DNA of 57,709 nt from Planctomycetota bacterium (GCA_018242525.1 JAFEBS010000041.1:1-57709), one strand, 5' to 3'; positions 25,835 to 34,855 are shown, counted from the stretch's first letter. Program-made: numbers and translations. The notes: generated by a model from the sequence alone, not told the origin.

Positions 25835-26596
25835 TCACCGCGACAGCCATCCGCCGTCGATCGCGATGCAACTTCCATGCAGGTAATTCGCGGCATCCGA
25901 CGCGAGGAAGACGCAGAGTCCTGCCAGTTCGTCTGGCTGGCCCCAGCGGCCGACGGGGATCCGGTCCAGAATCTGGGGCCCCCGGACAGGGTCATCCTGC
26001 AGAACGTGCGACATCGTGGTTTCGAAGTAGCCGGGACAGATGCAATTCACATTGATCCCCTGCCTGCCCCACGAATTGGCCAGCGATTTGGTCAACCCGG
26101 CCAGTGCATGCTTGGCAGCCGCGTACGCCGGGATGTTCAATCCCCCTTCATACGACATCACCGATCCGATGTTGATCACCTTGCCCCGACCACGGACGAG
26201 CATGTGTCGCGCCGCCTGCTGCGACAGGTCGAACGACGCGTGCAGGTGAACTTCCATCAATTGATGCCATTCGGACAGGGGATACTCTTCCGGTGGATGC
26301 CGATGCGAGATTCCGGCGTTGTTGACGAGGATGTCCAGATGCCCCGTTTGCTCCAGGATCCGGTCCACCAAGCCAACTCGATCGGCCGGTTGGCTCAAAT
26401 CGCACCGAAACGGCCAGAATCGGCGGCCGGTTTCGACAACCAGGGCTTCAATCTCCTGGCAATCTCCGGAACTGCTGAGACCGACAATGTCGGCTCCCGC
26501 TTCCGCCAGTCCCAGAGCCATCGACTGGCCCAGCCCCCGGCTGGCTCCGGTAACCAGGGCCACGCGGCCGTCGAGTTTGAACAGGTCCAGAATCAT
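25835..26596 (-). CDS. kduD: SDR oxidoreductase, KduD-like (2-dehydro-3-deoxy-D-gluconate 5-dehydrogenase)
   Basis: 253 residues from the ATG at 26596 with GAGG upstream. Rossmann motif TGASRGLG (about residues 16-23), NNAG (about 89-92), and the catalytic Ser with YAAAK (about 140-160) mark a classical SDR. The opening 'DLFKLDGRVALVTGASRGLG' and the end 'YLHGSCIAIDGGWLSR' match KduD, which interconverts 2-dehydro-3-deoxy-gluconate and its 2,5-diketo form in uronic-acid breakdown. No other pectin or alginate gene is near, so the substrate is uncertain. The frame stays open upstream to 27211 without a stop; that part lies over the divergent gene and is not used here. Confidence 0.8.
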   Translation of the reverse strand: MILDLFKLDGRVALVTGASRGLGQSMALGLAEAGADIVGLSSSGDCQEIEALVVETGRRFWPFRCDLSQPADRVGLVDRILEQTGHLDILVNNAGISHRHPPEEYPLSEWHQLMEVHLHASFDLSQQAARHMLVRGRGKVINIGSVMSYEGGLNIPAYAAAKHALAGLTKSLANSWGRQGINVNCICPGYFETTMSHVLQDDPVRGPQILDRIPVGRWGQPDELAGLCVFLASDAANYLHGSCIAIDGGWLSR

Positions 26597-26900
26597 TGAT
26601 CCATCCTCAGCAATGTCGTCGTCAACGCAGGGTCCGCCCAACCGGCAAGTCTTGCCCAGGCAGCAGGATAAGCAGAACCGGCACGATTGCCCAGTGACCT
26701 CTTCCACGCAGATCGCGCGAACCGAACACTCCTGTTGGGGCTCCGGCAGGTTGTCGATGTTGCAGGTGCGATCCGTGATTTGGCAATAGCGAATGGCGGA
26801 GCTGGGAATCCGCGACAGGGACACCGGATTCCCTTCTTGTGAGAACGGCGGTAAAGTCATGGCGGTCTGGAACATGGGATGGTGGAAGAGGGACGGTGAG
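26597..26900. other. divergent intergenic region with a Cys-rich open frame
   Basis: Region between the KduD-like gene (minus) and the second DUF1501 gene (plus). The minus frame of the SDR runs on through it and would encode about 10 cysteines in 55 residues (for example SCRFCLSCCLGKTC). No credible start or ribosome site is seen for a longer protein. Plus-strand starts at 26793 and 26859 for the DUF1501 gene also lie here. Confidence 0.4.
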
Positions 26901-28049
26901 ATGTCCGGAACCGATGGGGGTTTGGAACGGGGGGATGGAGTGTCACGTCGCGATTTCCTTCGCGTCGGCGGGCTGACCGTTGTGGGACTGTCCCAGTCGG
27001 CGCTGGTGCGTGCCGCAGCGGCGTTTGCACATCGCCGTGCCATACTGATCGTGATGGCCGGTGGTCCCAGCCAATTGGAAACGTTCGACCCGAAACCAGA
27101 CGCCCCGTCCTCGATCCGAGGTCCCTTCAAGTCGATCGAAACCGCCATCCCTGGCATCCGATTCAGCGAAACGTTGCCGCTCCTCGCACAACGAGCCAAT
27201 CGACTGGCCATTGTCCGGTCGCTGCATCACGACGCCGCTCCCATTCATGAAACGGGACAGCAGTTGCTGCAGACCGGCCGACTGGCCAACGGGGATCTCC
27301 GGTTTCCCAATTGGGGCTGCATCGTCGCCAGCCAGTCGGCTTCGCGCACGGGAATCCCCGCGAATGCGATTGTCCCGGCAGTGCTGACGGGAACCGGCGT
27401 GAACGCGTATCGCGGACAGGAAGCGGGGCTGCTGGGAAGCGACTGGGAACCAGCACAGGTTTCCTCTACCATCGATCCCGAGCCTGAAACGATCCGTCGG
27501 ATGTACGGCGAGACAGATTTTGGTCGGCTATTGCTGAAGTCGCGGCAATTGATCGAACAAGGCACCCGATGCGTGACCGTCAATTTGTTCGATTCGCTGC
27601 ACGATCGGATCACTTGGGATTGCCACGGCGACTCGCATTGTGGTCCCGCCACATTGCACGATTATCAAAGCCACTTGTGCCCGGACTTCGATCGAGCCGT
27701 CTCCGGCTTGCTGGATGACCTCGGTCAGCGGGGATTGTTGGACGATACGCTGGTGATCGCCACGGGAGAATTCGGACGGACGCCGCAGGTCAACGATCGG
27801 TTCGGCCGCGATCACTGGACCGAATGCTGGTCCGCACTGGTTGCGGGTGGGCGTGTGACCGGCGGAAACGTGATTGGTGCCAGCGATGCCTCGGCCGCAC
27901 GGCCAATCGATCGTCCGGTGTCGCCCGCGGAATTGACTGCGACGTTACTCGATTGGTGCGGAGTGAACACCACCCCGTTGACGGTCACGATTGGAAAAAC
28001 CGAATCGCCACTAGTCCAGCACGAGAAACTGTGTGAGCTGTGGCAATAG
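26901..28049 (+). CDS. DUF1501 domain protein with Tat signal (second copy)
   Basis: 382 residues from the ATG at 26901, which places the twin-arginine motif SRRDFLRVGG at residues 15-24; earlier in-frame ATGs (26793, 26859) would give an unusually long leader. The DUF1501 core shows 'ILIVMAGGPSQLETFDPKP', 'TWDCHGDSH' and 'LVIATGEFGRTPQVN', as in the first copy at 9311, but the middle differs and is shorter. Again no DUF1549 partner is adjacent. Transcription ends at a perfect 29-base inverted repeat just after the stop. The export route is inferred from the signal; the reaction is unknown. Confidence 0.85.
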   Translation: MSGTDGGLERGDGVSRRDFLRVGGLTVVGLSQSALVRAAAAFAHRRAILIVMAGGPSQLETFDPKPDAPSSIRGPFKSIETAIPGIRFSETLPLLAQRANRLAIVRSLHHDAAPIHETGQQLLQTGRLANGDLRFPNWGCIVASQSASRTGIPANAIVPAVLTGTGVNAYRGQEAGLLGSDWEPAQVSSTIDPEPETIRRMYGETDFGRLLLKSRQLIEQGTRCVTVNLFDSLHDRITWDCHGDSHCGPATLHDYQSHLCPDFDRAVSGLLDDLGQRGLLDDTLVIATGEFGRTPQVNDRFGRDHWTECWSALVAGGRVTGGNVIGASDASAARPIDRPVSPAELTATLLDWCGVNTTPLTVTIGKTESPLVQHEKLCELWQ

Positions 28050-28067
28050 GCCAACGGCACTGACGCT

Positions 28068-28145
28068 GTGAGCCGCAAGGCGCTAGCCGCGGGTGTATTC
28101 TCACTCGTACTCGAAGACACCCGCGGCTAGCGCCTTGCGGCTCAC
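28068..28145. repeat. perfect 29-base inverted repeat between convergent genes
   Basis: Arms 28068-28096 and 28117-28145 are exact complements (GTGAGCCGCAAGGCGCTAGC, then CGCGGGTGT) around a 20-base loop. It sits between two stop codons (28049 and 28188) and could terminate both transcripts. Length and perfection suggest a mobile REP-like element rather than a simple terminator. No U-run is seen on either side. Confidence 0.8.
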
Positions 28146-28187
28146 AAAGTGCGTGCCTTTGGGCGGTCAGCGGCCTGACTTGCTGTG

Positions 28188-30257
28188 CTATTTCTTCGCA
28201 CTGGCCGGCACAATCTGAATCGCGTCGACAATCACGTGACCGTTTGTTCCGGCAGTGGAAATCGTCACCGTCAGCGCGTCGCCCGCATCCACGGTCCGGG
28301 TTTCGATTGTCTGAAAACCATTCTGATTTGGGACTTCACGCTGGTTGAGCGTCCGATCGGCGGTACCGGCACTGGTCGTAATGGACACAGGAATATTCGT
28401 AGCGCGATTGGGATTCGCCGTGTACGCAATGCGGATATCGTACTTGCCCGCGGTCGGGATCTTCGTGGAGAACGTCGCCGATTTGGTTCCCTTGGCGGTG
28501 TCGGCGTCGTGCAGGTACTCGGTCCCGATGTATCCGGGGATGGACGAACTCCGGGACCATTCGCCTTTTAACTCGGCTGCGGTGTTGTCGATCACGATGC
28601 CGGGGAGCGTCTTGGGATCAATGCCACCTTCCGACTTGCGGGGACCGGTCCACTCCAACACCTGCTTCTCGTCCACGAGTCGAGCTTTCAGTTTCGAGTA
28701 ATCGATCGCCTGGACGGCGACTTTGGCATCAATCGCCTGACAGGCGGCCGTCGCGGCGCTCTGGCCCAGGACCATGAAGACCGGTTCCATCCGGATCGAT
28801 CCGTAGGCAATATGCGAGGCCGCCAGGCAAACCGGGACCAGCAGGTTTTCGCATTCTTCCCGGCGGGGACGAATCGACTGGTATGAAATCGGATAGGGGG
28901 AAACCCCAACCTGAATATCCCCTTCGTTCCTCACCTTTCCGTCCGCGGTGACATAGCGATGAACGTTGTGTGAATCCATGTTGTAGGCACCCATTCCAAC
29001 CGGGTCTTCACAGACGACTTTTCGCTGGCAGTGGTGCTGGGTCATCACGTATTCGCTGATCAGTCGGCGCGCTTCGCGGACATACATCTGATGCGGCCAG
29101 TTGTCATTGTCCTGGAACTCATCCCTGGCCAGTCCCAGCTTCTGAAACTGGGCGCGGACCGATTCGGGGACGCGCGGGTTGTTGGCCAGCGTGTACATCA
29201 ACCCCTGCTGGTAAAGGACATGCTCCCGATAAATGCGATCTCGAGTCTGGTAGTCTCCGTCCGGATATTCATAGTTGGCCCCGATGTAGTCCGTGGAGAT
29301 GGCGAAGTTGTTGTTCGTATCCGTCTTGCGATTGGGCATGAAGATCGGGTTCCAGGGAACGCGATGATCGCCCGCCTCGCAATTGCGCAACAGCAATTCG
29401 TACCGGGCGGGATCGTATCCGTCCGGTTTGGGCCAGGGACGTCGGTTTTCCGCAACGTCTGTGGTACACATCCGGAAGTTGTACGCCTGGACGTGACTGT
29501 CCCCGTCACCGTCCTTGCCGAGTGGCCCGGGTTGGATCAGCGGCAACAGTCCACTTGCCGGATCACCGGGTTTCACGTAGGGATCGACATCCTTGATGAA
29601 CTGGTGACTGTGTGCCCGAGCCACCTGGACTCCGTTGAGCGTTTCGCCATAGACAGAGTTGGCTTCGCGCCCGATATGGTAGCGACACCCTGCTTTGGCC
29701 ATGACGTCTCCTTCATAGGTGGCGTCGATGAACATCCGGCCGGAAATCCATTTTCCACTTTCCATCTGGATGGCCGTGATCCGCGGGCCCTCCTTTTTGA
29801 CGCCGTTGTTCAGTTCAAACCGTTCACGAACAATCGGGACTTTGTATTCGGCCAGCCATTCGCGGAAGATCTGTTCAGCGACATGCGGTTCAAACATCCA
29901 GAGTTCGTCTTCGGTCGCTTTGCGCTCATAGGTCTCCAGCGAACCATGCTTCCACGCACTGGCCTGGCGGTAGTAAGCGCCGACTTTGCGATAGAAGTCC
30001 CGCGACAGTCCGCCGATGGCGGCTTTATTGCCGATGTCGGTCGCCCCCAGTCCGCCGGATGTCAGACCGCCGATATGGGCAGTCGGTTCGATCAGGACCA
30101 CCGATTTTCCCATTCGGGCCGCTTGAATCGCGGCGGTTACGCCGCCGGACGTTCCTCCATAAACGACGACGTCATAAACCGGTTCGTCCGCTCCCAAGGC
30201 TCCATTCCAGAGTGTGCCTACGATCAGTATCACGGGAAGGAATCGGCAAATCAACAT
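28188..30257 (-). CDS. FAD-dependent oxidoreductase with golvesin-like C-terminal domain, exported
   Basis: 689 residues from the ATG at 30257, chosen for GGAG six bases upstream; an in-frame ATG at 30287 is also present. A signal peptide (LICRFLPVILIVGTLWNGALGA) comes first. 'YDVVVYGGTSGGVTAAIQA' and the paired 'VVLIEP' are the FAD-binding fold of the FAD_oxidored (PF12831) family. 'TYEGDVMAKAGCRYHIGREA' is typical of that family. From about residue 560 a separate beta-sandwich follows ('GKYDIRIAYTANPNRATNIP', ending 'VIVDAIQIVPA'), like the golvesin/xanthan lyase CBM-like module. Such fusions are common in planctomycete and Bacteroidetes polysaccharide degradation. The substrate is unknown. 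Confidence 0.85.
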   Translation of the reverse strand: MLICRFLPVILIVGTLWNGALGADEPVYDVVVYGGTSGGVTAAIQAARMGKSVVLIEPTAHIGGLTSGGLGATDIGNKAAIGGLSRDFYRKVGAYYRQASAWKHGSLETYERKATEDELWMFEPHVAEQIFREWLAEYKVPIVRERFELNNGVKKEGPRITAIQMESGKWISGRMFIDATYEGDVMAKAGCRYHIGREANSVYGETLNGVQVARAHSHQFIKDVDPYVKPGDPASGLLPLIQPGPLGKDGDGDSHVQAYNFRMCTTDVAENRRPWPKPDGYDPARYELLLRNCEAGDHRVPWNPIFMPNRKTDTNNNFAISTDYIGANYEYPDGDYQTRDRIYREHVLYQQGLMYTLANNPRVPESVRAQFQKLGLARDEFQDNDNWPHQMYVREARRLISEYVMTQHHCQRKVVCEDPVGMGAYNMDSHNVHRYVTADGKVRNEGDIQVGVSPYPISYQSIRPRREECENLLVPVCLAASHIAYGSIRMEPVFMVLGQSAATAACQAIDAKVAVQAIDYSKLKARLVDEKQVLEWTGPRKSEGGIDPKTLPGIVIDNTAAELKGEWSRSSSIPGYIGTEYLHDADTAKGTKSATFSTKIPTAGKYDIRIAYTANPNRATNIPVSITTSAGTADRTLNQREVPNQNGFQTIETRTVDAGDALTVTISTAGTNGHVIVDAIQIVPASAKK

Positions 30258-30350
30258 GGGGAACTCCAGCAGAGGATCATGGTTCACGTGGCTTGCGTGC
30301 CGCCTGGTAACGATTCCGATGGCGCTGTGTCGCGGAATTGCTGATGACGG

Positions 30351-31799
30351 CTACACCAGGATCGGCAACAGCGACGATGATCCATGCTGGACTTCGCGCG
30401 TGACAATCTGTCCGAGCAACGTCGTGGGTGTACAGTCATCGATCTGGATCTGAGCCAGCGAGCCTGCCAGACGCGGATTGCCATCGAAGACCACGATCCG
30501 ATCACACGTGGTGCGTCCCGTCAGTTGAACAGGACCGGTGGTCGTGGGATCGCCACGCTTCAGTTCGTTGCGACTGGGACCTTCCACCAGCACTTCGACA
30601 TCACGTCCAATAAACTGGGCATTGTCCTCGGCACTGATCTGGTTCTGCAGCGCCAGCATTTCATTGTTGCGATGCTTCTTGATTTCTTCGGGAACGTCGT
30701 CGGCATGCAGTTCAAATGCCTTGGTTCCCGGACGCGGGCTGTATTTGAAGATGAAGCTGTTCTTGAACCGGCATTCGCGGATCAGATCCAGACTTTTCTG
30801 GTGCGACTCTTCCGTTTCGCCGCAGAACCCGACAATAAAATCACTCGAAATGGCCGCGTTGGGCAAGGTCGTGCGGATCCGCGACATCATTTCACGATAG
30901 TCTTCCACCGTGTAACCTCGCTTCATCCGCTTCAACATCTCATTGCAGCCGGATTGCAGGGGCACGTGCAGGTATTGGGCACACTTGGGGAGATCTCGTA
31001 CGGCCTGCAGCAAGTCGTCCGTCATATCCTTCGGGAAGTTGGTAACGAACTTCAGGCGCAGGATGCCGTCGACATCGTGAATATGCTCCAGCAGGTCAGA
31101 CAGGCGGAACAGGCGTCCGTCCTGGGTGTGCTTATAACTGTTGACTGTCTGCCCCAGCAGCGTGACTTCCTTGACACCCTGATCCGCCAGCACCTGGACT
31201 TCGTGACGGATGTCACGCGGGGGCCGGCTTTGTTCGGGACCGCGCGTCATCGGGACGACGCAGTACGTGCAGAATTTGTCGCAGCCGATCACGATGCGGA
31301 CAAACGCCTGGTGCGGAGTTGGTCGCATTTCGGGTTCACGCAGCGGGTCATAACTTTGGAAGCTGTCACTGACGGCAGCCCGGCCACCCTCCTTGCGATC
31401 CAGGCTGACGGCCAACGATCGTTCCCGGCTTTCGCGGGCCGCATCGATCAGGCGGGGAACCTCAGCCAGTTGACCGGTCCCCACCACCAGATCGACATGG
31501 GGAGCGCGCTGGAAGACCAACTCCTGGTCCTTCTGGGCCATGCAGCCCAGCACACCAATTACCTGGTTGGGACGTGCCTGCTTGCTGAACTTCAATCGTC
31601 CGAGTGCGGAGTAAATCTTGTGCTCGGCATGTTCGCGCACACTGCAGGTGTTGAACAGGACCGTATCGGCTTCGCGGATGTCGTCGGTCAGGTTGTATCC
31701 CTGTTTGCGCAGAGCTCCGACCACCAGTTCGCTGTCCAGCATGTTCATCTGGCAGCCGACGGTTTCGATGAACAATTTGCCGTTGTGGGATGCGGTCAT
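30351..31799 (-). CDS. miaB: tRNA-2-methylthio-N6-dimethylallyladenosine synthase MiaB
   Basis: 482 residues. The ATG at 31799 is preferred to a GTG three codons upstream. An N-terminal UPF0004 domain holds the auxiliary cluster cysteines (ETVGCQMN, FNTCSVRE, GVLGCMAQ). The radical-SAM domain contains CDKFCTYC, and a C-terminal TRAM domain (about residues 400-470) binds tRNA. MiaB adds the methylthio group to i6A37 of tRNAs reading UNN codons. 'NTCSVRE' and 'VVPMTRGPEQSRP' separate it from MtaB and RimO, and the second methylthiotransferase at 40253 is of the MtaB type. It lies next to efp on the same strand, so this part of the window deals with decoding. Confidence 0.93.
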   Translation of the reverse strand: MTASHNGKLFIETVGCQMNMLDSELVVGALRKQGYNLTDDIREADTVLFNTCSVREHAEHKIYSALGRLKFSKQARPNQVIGVLGCMAQKDQELVFQRAPHVDLVVGTGQLAEVPRLIDAARESRERSLAVSLDRKEGGRAAVSDSFQSYDPLREPEMRPTPHQAFVRIVIGCDKFCTYCVVPMTRGPEQSRPPRDIRHEVQVLADQGVKEVTLLGQTVNSYKHTQDGRLFRLSDLLEHIHDVDGILRLKFVTNFPKDMTDDLLQAVRDLPKCAQYLHVPLQSGCNEMLKRMKRGYTVEDYREMMSRIRTTLPNAAISSDFIVGFCGETEESHQKSLDLIRECRFKNSFIFKYSPRPGTKAFELHADDVPEEIKKHRNNEMLALQNQISAEDNAQFIGRDVEVLVEGPSRNELKRGDPTTTGPVQLTGRTTCDRIVVFDGNPRLAGSLAQIQIDDCTPTTLLGQIVTREVQHGSSSLLPILV

Positions 31800-31831
31800 A
31801 TCAATCACCAGCTTGAATTGGAAAGTCTCGA

Positions 31832-32398
31832 TCAGCGGACGCGTTCAATGTACTCGCCTGTCTGGGCGTTGATACGGATCATTTCCCCCATTTCTACGAA
31901 CGCGGGAACCTGGACGGTTTCCCCATTTTCGACAGTGGCGGGCTTGGTCAGGTTCGAGGTTGTATTTCCACGGGCAACGGATTCCGTATAGGTGACCTTC
32001 ATCACGGCCTGGGCCGGGGCCGTCAGACCGATCGGCAGTTCGCCCCAAAACAGGATGCCACAGATGGCATTGTCCTGCAGAAATCGCGCCTGATCACCAG
32101 CCACTTCCAGGGGAATGGTGAATTGCTCAAACGACTGTTGTTCCATGAAGACCAGCCCCATGGGATCCTTGTACAGGAACTGGGCTTCGCCGTTGCGAAC
32201 ATCCGCGGCTTCCAGACTGTCACCGCTTTTATAGGTGCGATCCAGGATGGTCCCCTTCTGCAGGTTCTTCATCCGGCATTTGTACAGTGCCTGACCCTTG
32301 CCCGGTTTCACGAAATTGACTTCCAGCATATCATAAGGTTCACCATCCAGGATGACTTTGGAGCCCTTGCGAAAGTCACTGGTGTTCAACTGAGCCAT
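31832..32398 (-). CDS. efp: translation elongation factor P
   Basis: 188 residues, the standard EF-P length. The ATG at 32398 is used; a longer frame to 32596 has no family match. The conserved domain I tip reads KPGKGQA with Lys34 at the site that is beta-lysylated in Escherichia coli ('NFVKPGKGQALYK'). EF-P relieves ribosome stalling at polyproline. The modification enzymes EpmB (32627, divergent) and EpmA (37349) are both in this window, which fits with Lys34. The intergenic gap of 228 bases to epmB should hold both promoters. Confidence 0.95.
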   Translation of the reverse strand: MAQLNTSDFRKGSKVILDGEPYDMLEVNFVKPGKGQALYKCRMKNLQKGTILDRTYKSGDSLEAADVRNGEAQFLYKDPMGLVFMEQQSFEQFTIPLEVAGDQARFLQDNAICGILFWGELPIGLTAPAQAVMKVTYTESVARGNTTSNLTKPATVENGETVQVPAFVEMGEMIRINAQTGEYIERVR

Positions 32399-32626
32399 TG
32401 GTCTTTCTCTCTGCCTTTCGATAAATTGAGCGCACATTCGGTCAACCGGCCGTCTTGCTAACGGATGCTCCAACAGAGAGGGTCGGACCTGAGTTGGGCA
32501 AATGTCGAATGAACCTCGTAAAATTGCGAGCCCCAGAGGATACCACAAGCGAACCCGCGTTGGAATCGTGACTGCTAACGCCTTTGTAGTCAACAACTTT
32601 GGCAGTTCGCGGCAGGTGGAGAAAAT

Positions 32627-33721
32627 GTGATCGATTCATCGGACATGGCAAATTGGCCTGCTCGCGCAGCGGGGAATCCAACAGCGTCCGCCCCGAGGCG
32701 GAATGTCCCTCCACAATGTGAACCACCGTTACCTTCCTGGCACGAGTCCCTGGCCAGCGCGATCCGCAACCCGGCAACGTTACTGCAGCGGCTGTACTTG
32801 TCCACGTCACTGCTGGAGTCAGCGGATCTGGCAGCCCATCAGTTTCCGGTCATGGTTCCGGAAAGCTACCTCGCCCGAATGCGGCCCGGAGACATCAACG
32901 ACCCGTTACTGCGCCAGGTCTTGCCACTGGGTGACGAGCTTTTGGAAACCCCTGGATTCGTCCGTGACGCGGTTGATGACGAAGCGTCACGGATCGCGCC
33001 TGGTCTACTGAAGAAGTACGCCGGCCGCGCCCTGATGATCCTCACGGGAGCTTGTGCCGTCCATTGCCGCTACTGCTTCCGCCGTCATTATCCGTACGCT
33101 AACGAACCCCGACGGCTGCCGGACTGGGAGCCTGCGATTCAGGCGCTGACGGCAGACACCACAATCCACGAAGTGCTGTTGAGTGGAGGAGATCCGTTGA
33201 TGGTGACGGATCTGCGGTTGAAGGAACTGTGCGACCGGTTGGAGCAGATTCCGCACATTCAACGACTGCGGATTCATAGTCGATTGCCGATCGTTCTGCC
33301 GAATCGAGTGACAGACGAATTGCTGGATCTGCTGACAGCGACTCGTCTGACTCCGCTAATGGTCGTCCATGCGAACCATCCGCGTGAAATCACCGGCGAT
33401 TGTGCCGACGCGCTGCGACGTCTGGTTCGGTCAGGAATGACGACTCTGAATCAGTCAGTCCTGCTGCGGGGAATCAATGATTCGGTTGACACCCTGAAGA
33501 AACTGAGCGAACGACTGATCAACCTGGGGGTAATCCCCTATTACCTGCATCAACTGGACCGAGTCCAGGGGGCCGCGCACTTTGAAGTGGACGAAGCCAC
33601 GGGGTTGTCTCTGATCGAAGCATTGCAGCGGCAATTGCCGGGCTATGGTGTCCCGCAGTATGTCCGTGAAGTCGCTGGCGCACCCGCCAAGCAACCCGTT
33701 GGCATCGAGTCTACTTTGTGA
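32627..33721 (+). CDS. epmB: EF-P (R)-beta-lysine-forming aminomutase EpmB (lysine 2,3-aminomutase family)
   Basis: 364 residues from a GTG preceded by GGAG at five bases. The radical-SAM cluster is C-AVH-C-RY-C in 'ALMILTGACAVHCRYCFRRH', followed by 'HEVLLSGGDPLMVTD', the lysine 2,3-aminomutase pattern, and 'LGVIPYYLHQLDRVQGAAHFEV' near the end. EpmB turns (S)-lysine into (R)-beta-lysine, which EpmA attaches to EF-P Lys34. It is short for KamA-type lysine aminomutases (about 415 residues) and matches EpmB. Divergent placement beside efp supports the assignment. Its 3' end overlaps the convergent glutaminyl cyclase gene by 11 bases. Confidence 0.92.
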   Translation: MIDSSDMANWPARAAGNPTASAPRRNVPPQCEPPLPSWHESLASAIRNPATLLQRLYLSTSLLESADLAAHQFPVMVPESYLARMRPGDINDPLLRQVLPLGDELLETPGFVRDAVDDEASRIAPGLLKKYAGRALMILTGACAVHCRYCFRRHYPYANEPRRLPDWEPAIQALTADTTIHEVLLSGGDPLMVTDLRLKELCDRLEQIPHIQRLRIHSRLPIVLPNRVTDELLDLLTATRLTPLMVVHANHPREITGDCADALRRLVRSGMTTLNQSVLLRGINDSVDTLKKLSERLINLGVIPYYLHQLDRVQGAAHFEVDEATGLSLIEALQRQLPGYGVPQYVREVAGAPAKQPVGIESTL

Positions 33722-34526
33722 GTTCGATCTCGTAGATCTTTGGCCAGTTCTTGCCGGTAACGAACAGGCGATCACTCGATTCGTCGTAGGCGATCCCGTT
33801 CAGGACGTCTTCCTTACTCGGACGAAGGGGGGCGGGGTAAAGCGTCGACAGGTCGATCCAGCCCAGCAATTCACCCGTTTCGGGCGAAATTCGGGCAATG
33901 TGATCCAGGTACCAGATGTTGGCGAGGATTTCGCCTTTCACATATTCCAGTTCATTCAGCTTGTCAATCGGGCCCTGAGGCCCCCGGACCCGCAGTCGCT
34001 TCACAACTGCGGAGGTTTTCGGGTCGATGAAGCGGAGCGTCGCCGAACCGTCACTCATGATCAGTCGCTTGCCGTCGTGCGTCAGTCCCCAGCCTTCGCC
34101 CGCGTAGCGAAACGTCGAAACCCTTTCCAGTGTTTTGGCGTCGTACACCAATCCGATCCGGTTCTGCCAGGTCAGTTGGTAGATCCGATCCTCCAGAATC
34201 GTGATCCCTTCGCCAAAGTAGGACGGATCCAGTGGAACGAACAACTCGACCTTGCCGGTCTTCAAGTTGACTTTCCGCAGGGTCGATTCGCCTTTCTTGC
34301 CCGTCCCTTCATACATCTGACCGCCGACTACCACCAGTCCCTGGGTAAAGGCATTGGGATCATGCGGGTACTCGGCAACCAGACGGAACGAGGCAACGGT
34401 CGGCTCGCTCTTCTTCAACTGCGCGGCAATTGCCAACCCCATCAGGCTGACGGCGACAATCGCCAGAACCGCGATCCAGCAGGCGCGCCACCGCACAAAC
34501 CCAGATTTCGTCGACCAACCATCCAT
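33711..34526 (-). CDS. glutaminyl-peptide cyclotransferase (plant-type), membrane-anchored
   Basis: 271 residues from the ATG at 34526. A longer frame to 34565 starts with GTG. A membrane anchor (ACWIAVLAIVAVSLMGLAIAA) precedes a five-bladed propeller. Motifs of the glutamine cyclotransferase family (PF05096) are 'YPHDPNAFTQGLV', 'GKKGESTLRKVNLKTG', 'DPSYFGEGITIL', 'GWGLTHDGKRLIMSDGSATL' and 'LNELEYVKGEILANIWYLD'. The enzyme cyclises N-terminal glutamine to pyroglutamate on exported proteins. The anchor suggests it acts on the periplasmic side. It overlaps epmB at the 3' end. Confidence 0.88.
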   Translation of the reverse strand: MDGWSTKSGFVRWRACWIAVLAIVAVSLMGLAIAAQLKKSEPTVASFRLVAEYPHDPNAFTQGLVVVGGQMYEGTGKKGESTLRKVNLKTGKVELFVPLDPSYFGEGITILEDRIYQLTWQNRIGLVYDAKTLERVSTFRYAGEGWGLTHDGKRLIMSDGSATLRFIDPKTSAVVKRLRVRGPQGPIDKLNELEYVKGEILANIWYLDHIARISPETGELLGWIDLSTLYPAPLRPSKEDVLNGIAYDESSDRLFVTGKNWPKIYEIELTK

Positions 34527-34740
34527 GACGCATTTCGTCCTCAGGGAACCAAACCAAGTTTCCACGGGATACTTTGACGCGATGCGGATCGCAAGTCCAT
34601 ACGAATTCAGGCAATGTCCACCGACCGATCAGATTCACAATCGTTGATTTGACAATGAAAATCGACTCGAAATCCCGCCAAAACGACCGCCCAGCCCATT
34701 CCGCTGAAGCCACAGGCCGACACCGATTCGCCTGTCCGAA

Positions 34741-34768
34741 TTGACACTTTTCGCCCTATCTCTATAAT
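34741..34768 (+). promoter_or_regulatory. consensus sigma-70 promoter of thioredoxin gene
   Basis: TTGACA (34741-34746) and TATAAT (34763-34768) are both perfect consensus hexamers, 16 bases apart, about 90 bases before the thioredoxin ATG. The second hexamer lies in CTATAATTCG, the same 10-mer as in the promoter at 15672-15701. Confidence 0.75.
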
Positions 34769-34855
34769 TCGCCACACTATTTGAACCCCGCTGTCTGGTG
34801 CCGAATGCCGCGCAGATGGTTCGGGGATTCGCGGTTTGATTGCAAAGGACACGAC

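Noticed and set aside
25835..27211. Long form of the KduD-like protein (458 residues)
   Set aside because: The first 200 residues lie opposite the DUF1501 gene and lack similarity; the ATG at 26596 with GAGG gives the normal length.
29031..30344. 437-codon plus-strand frame opposite the FAD oxidoreductase
   Set aside because: Antisense to a strongly supported gene and without a recognisable domain.
30384..31991. 535-codon open frame on the plus strand opposite miaB
   Set aside because: It is antisense to a well-supported gene; the protein is rich in His, Gln and Val as expected of a mirror frame, with no family motif.
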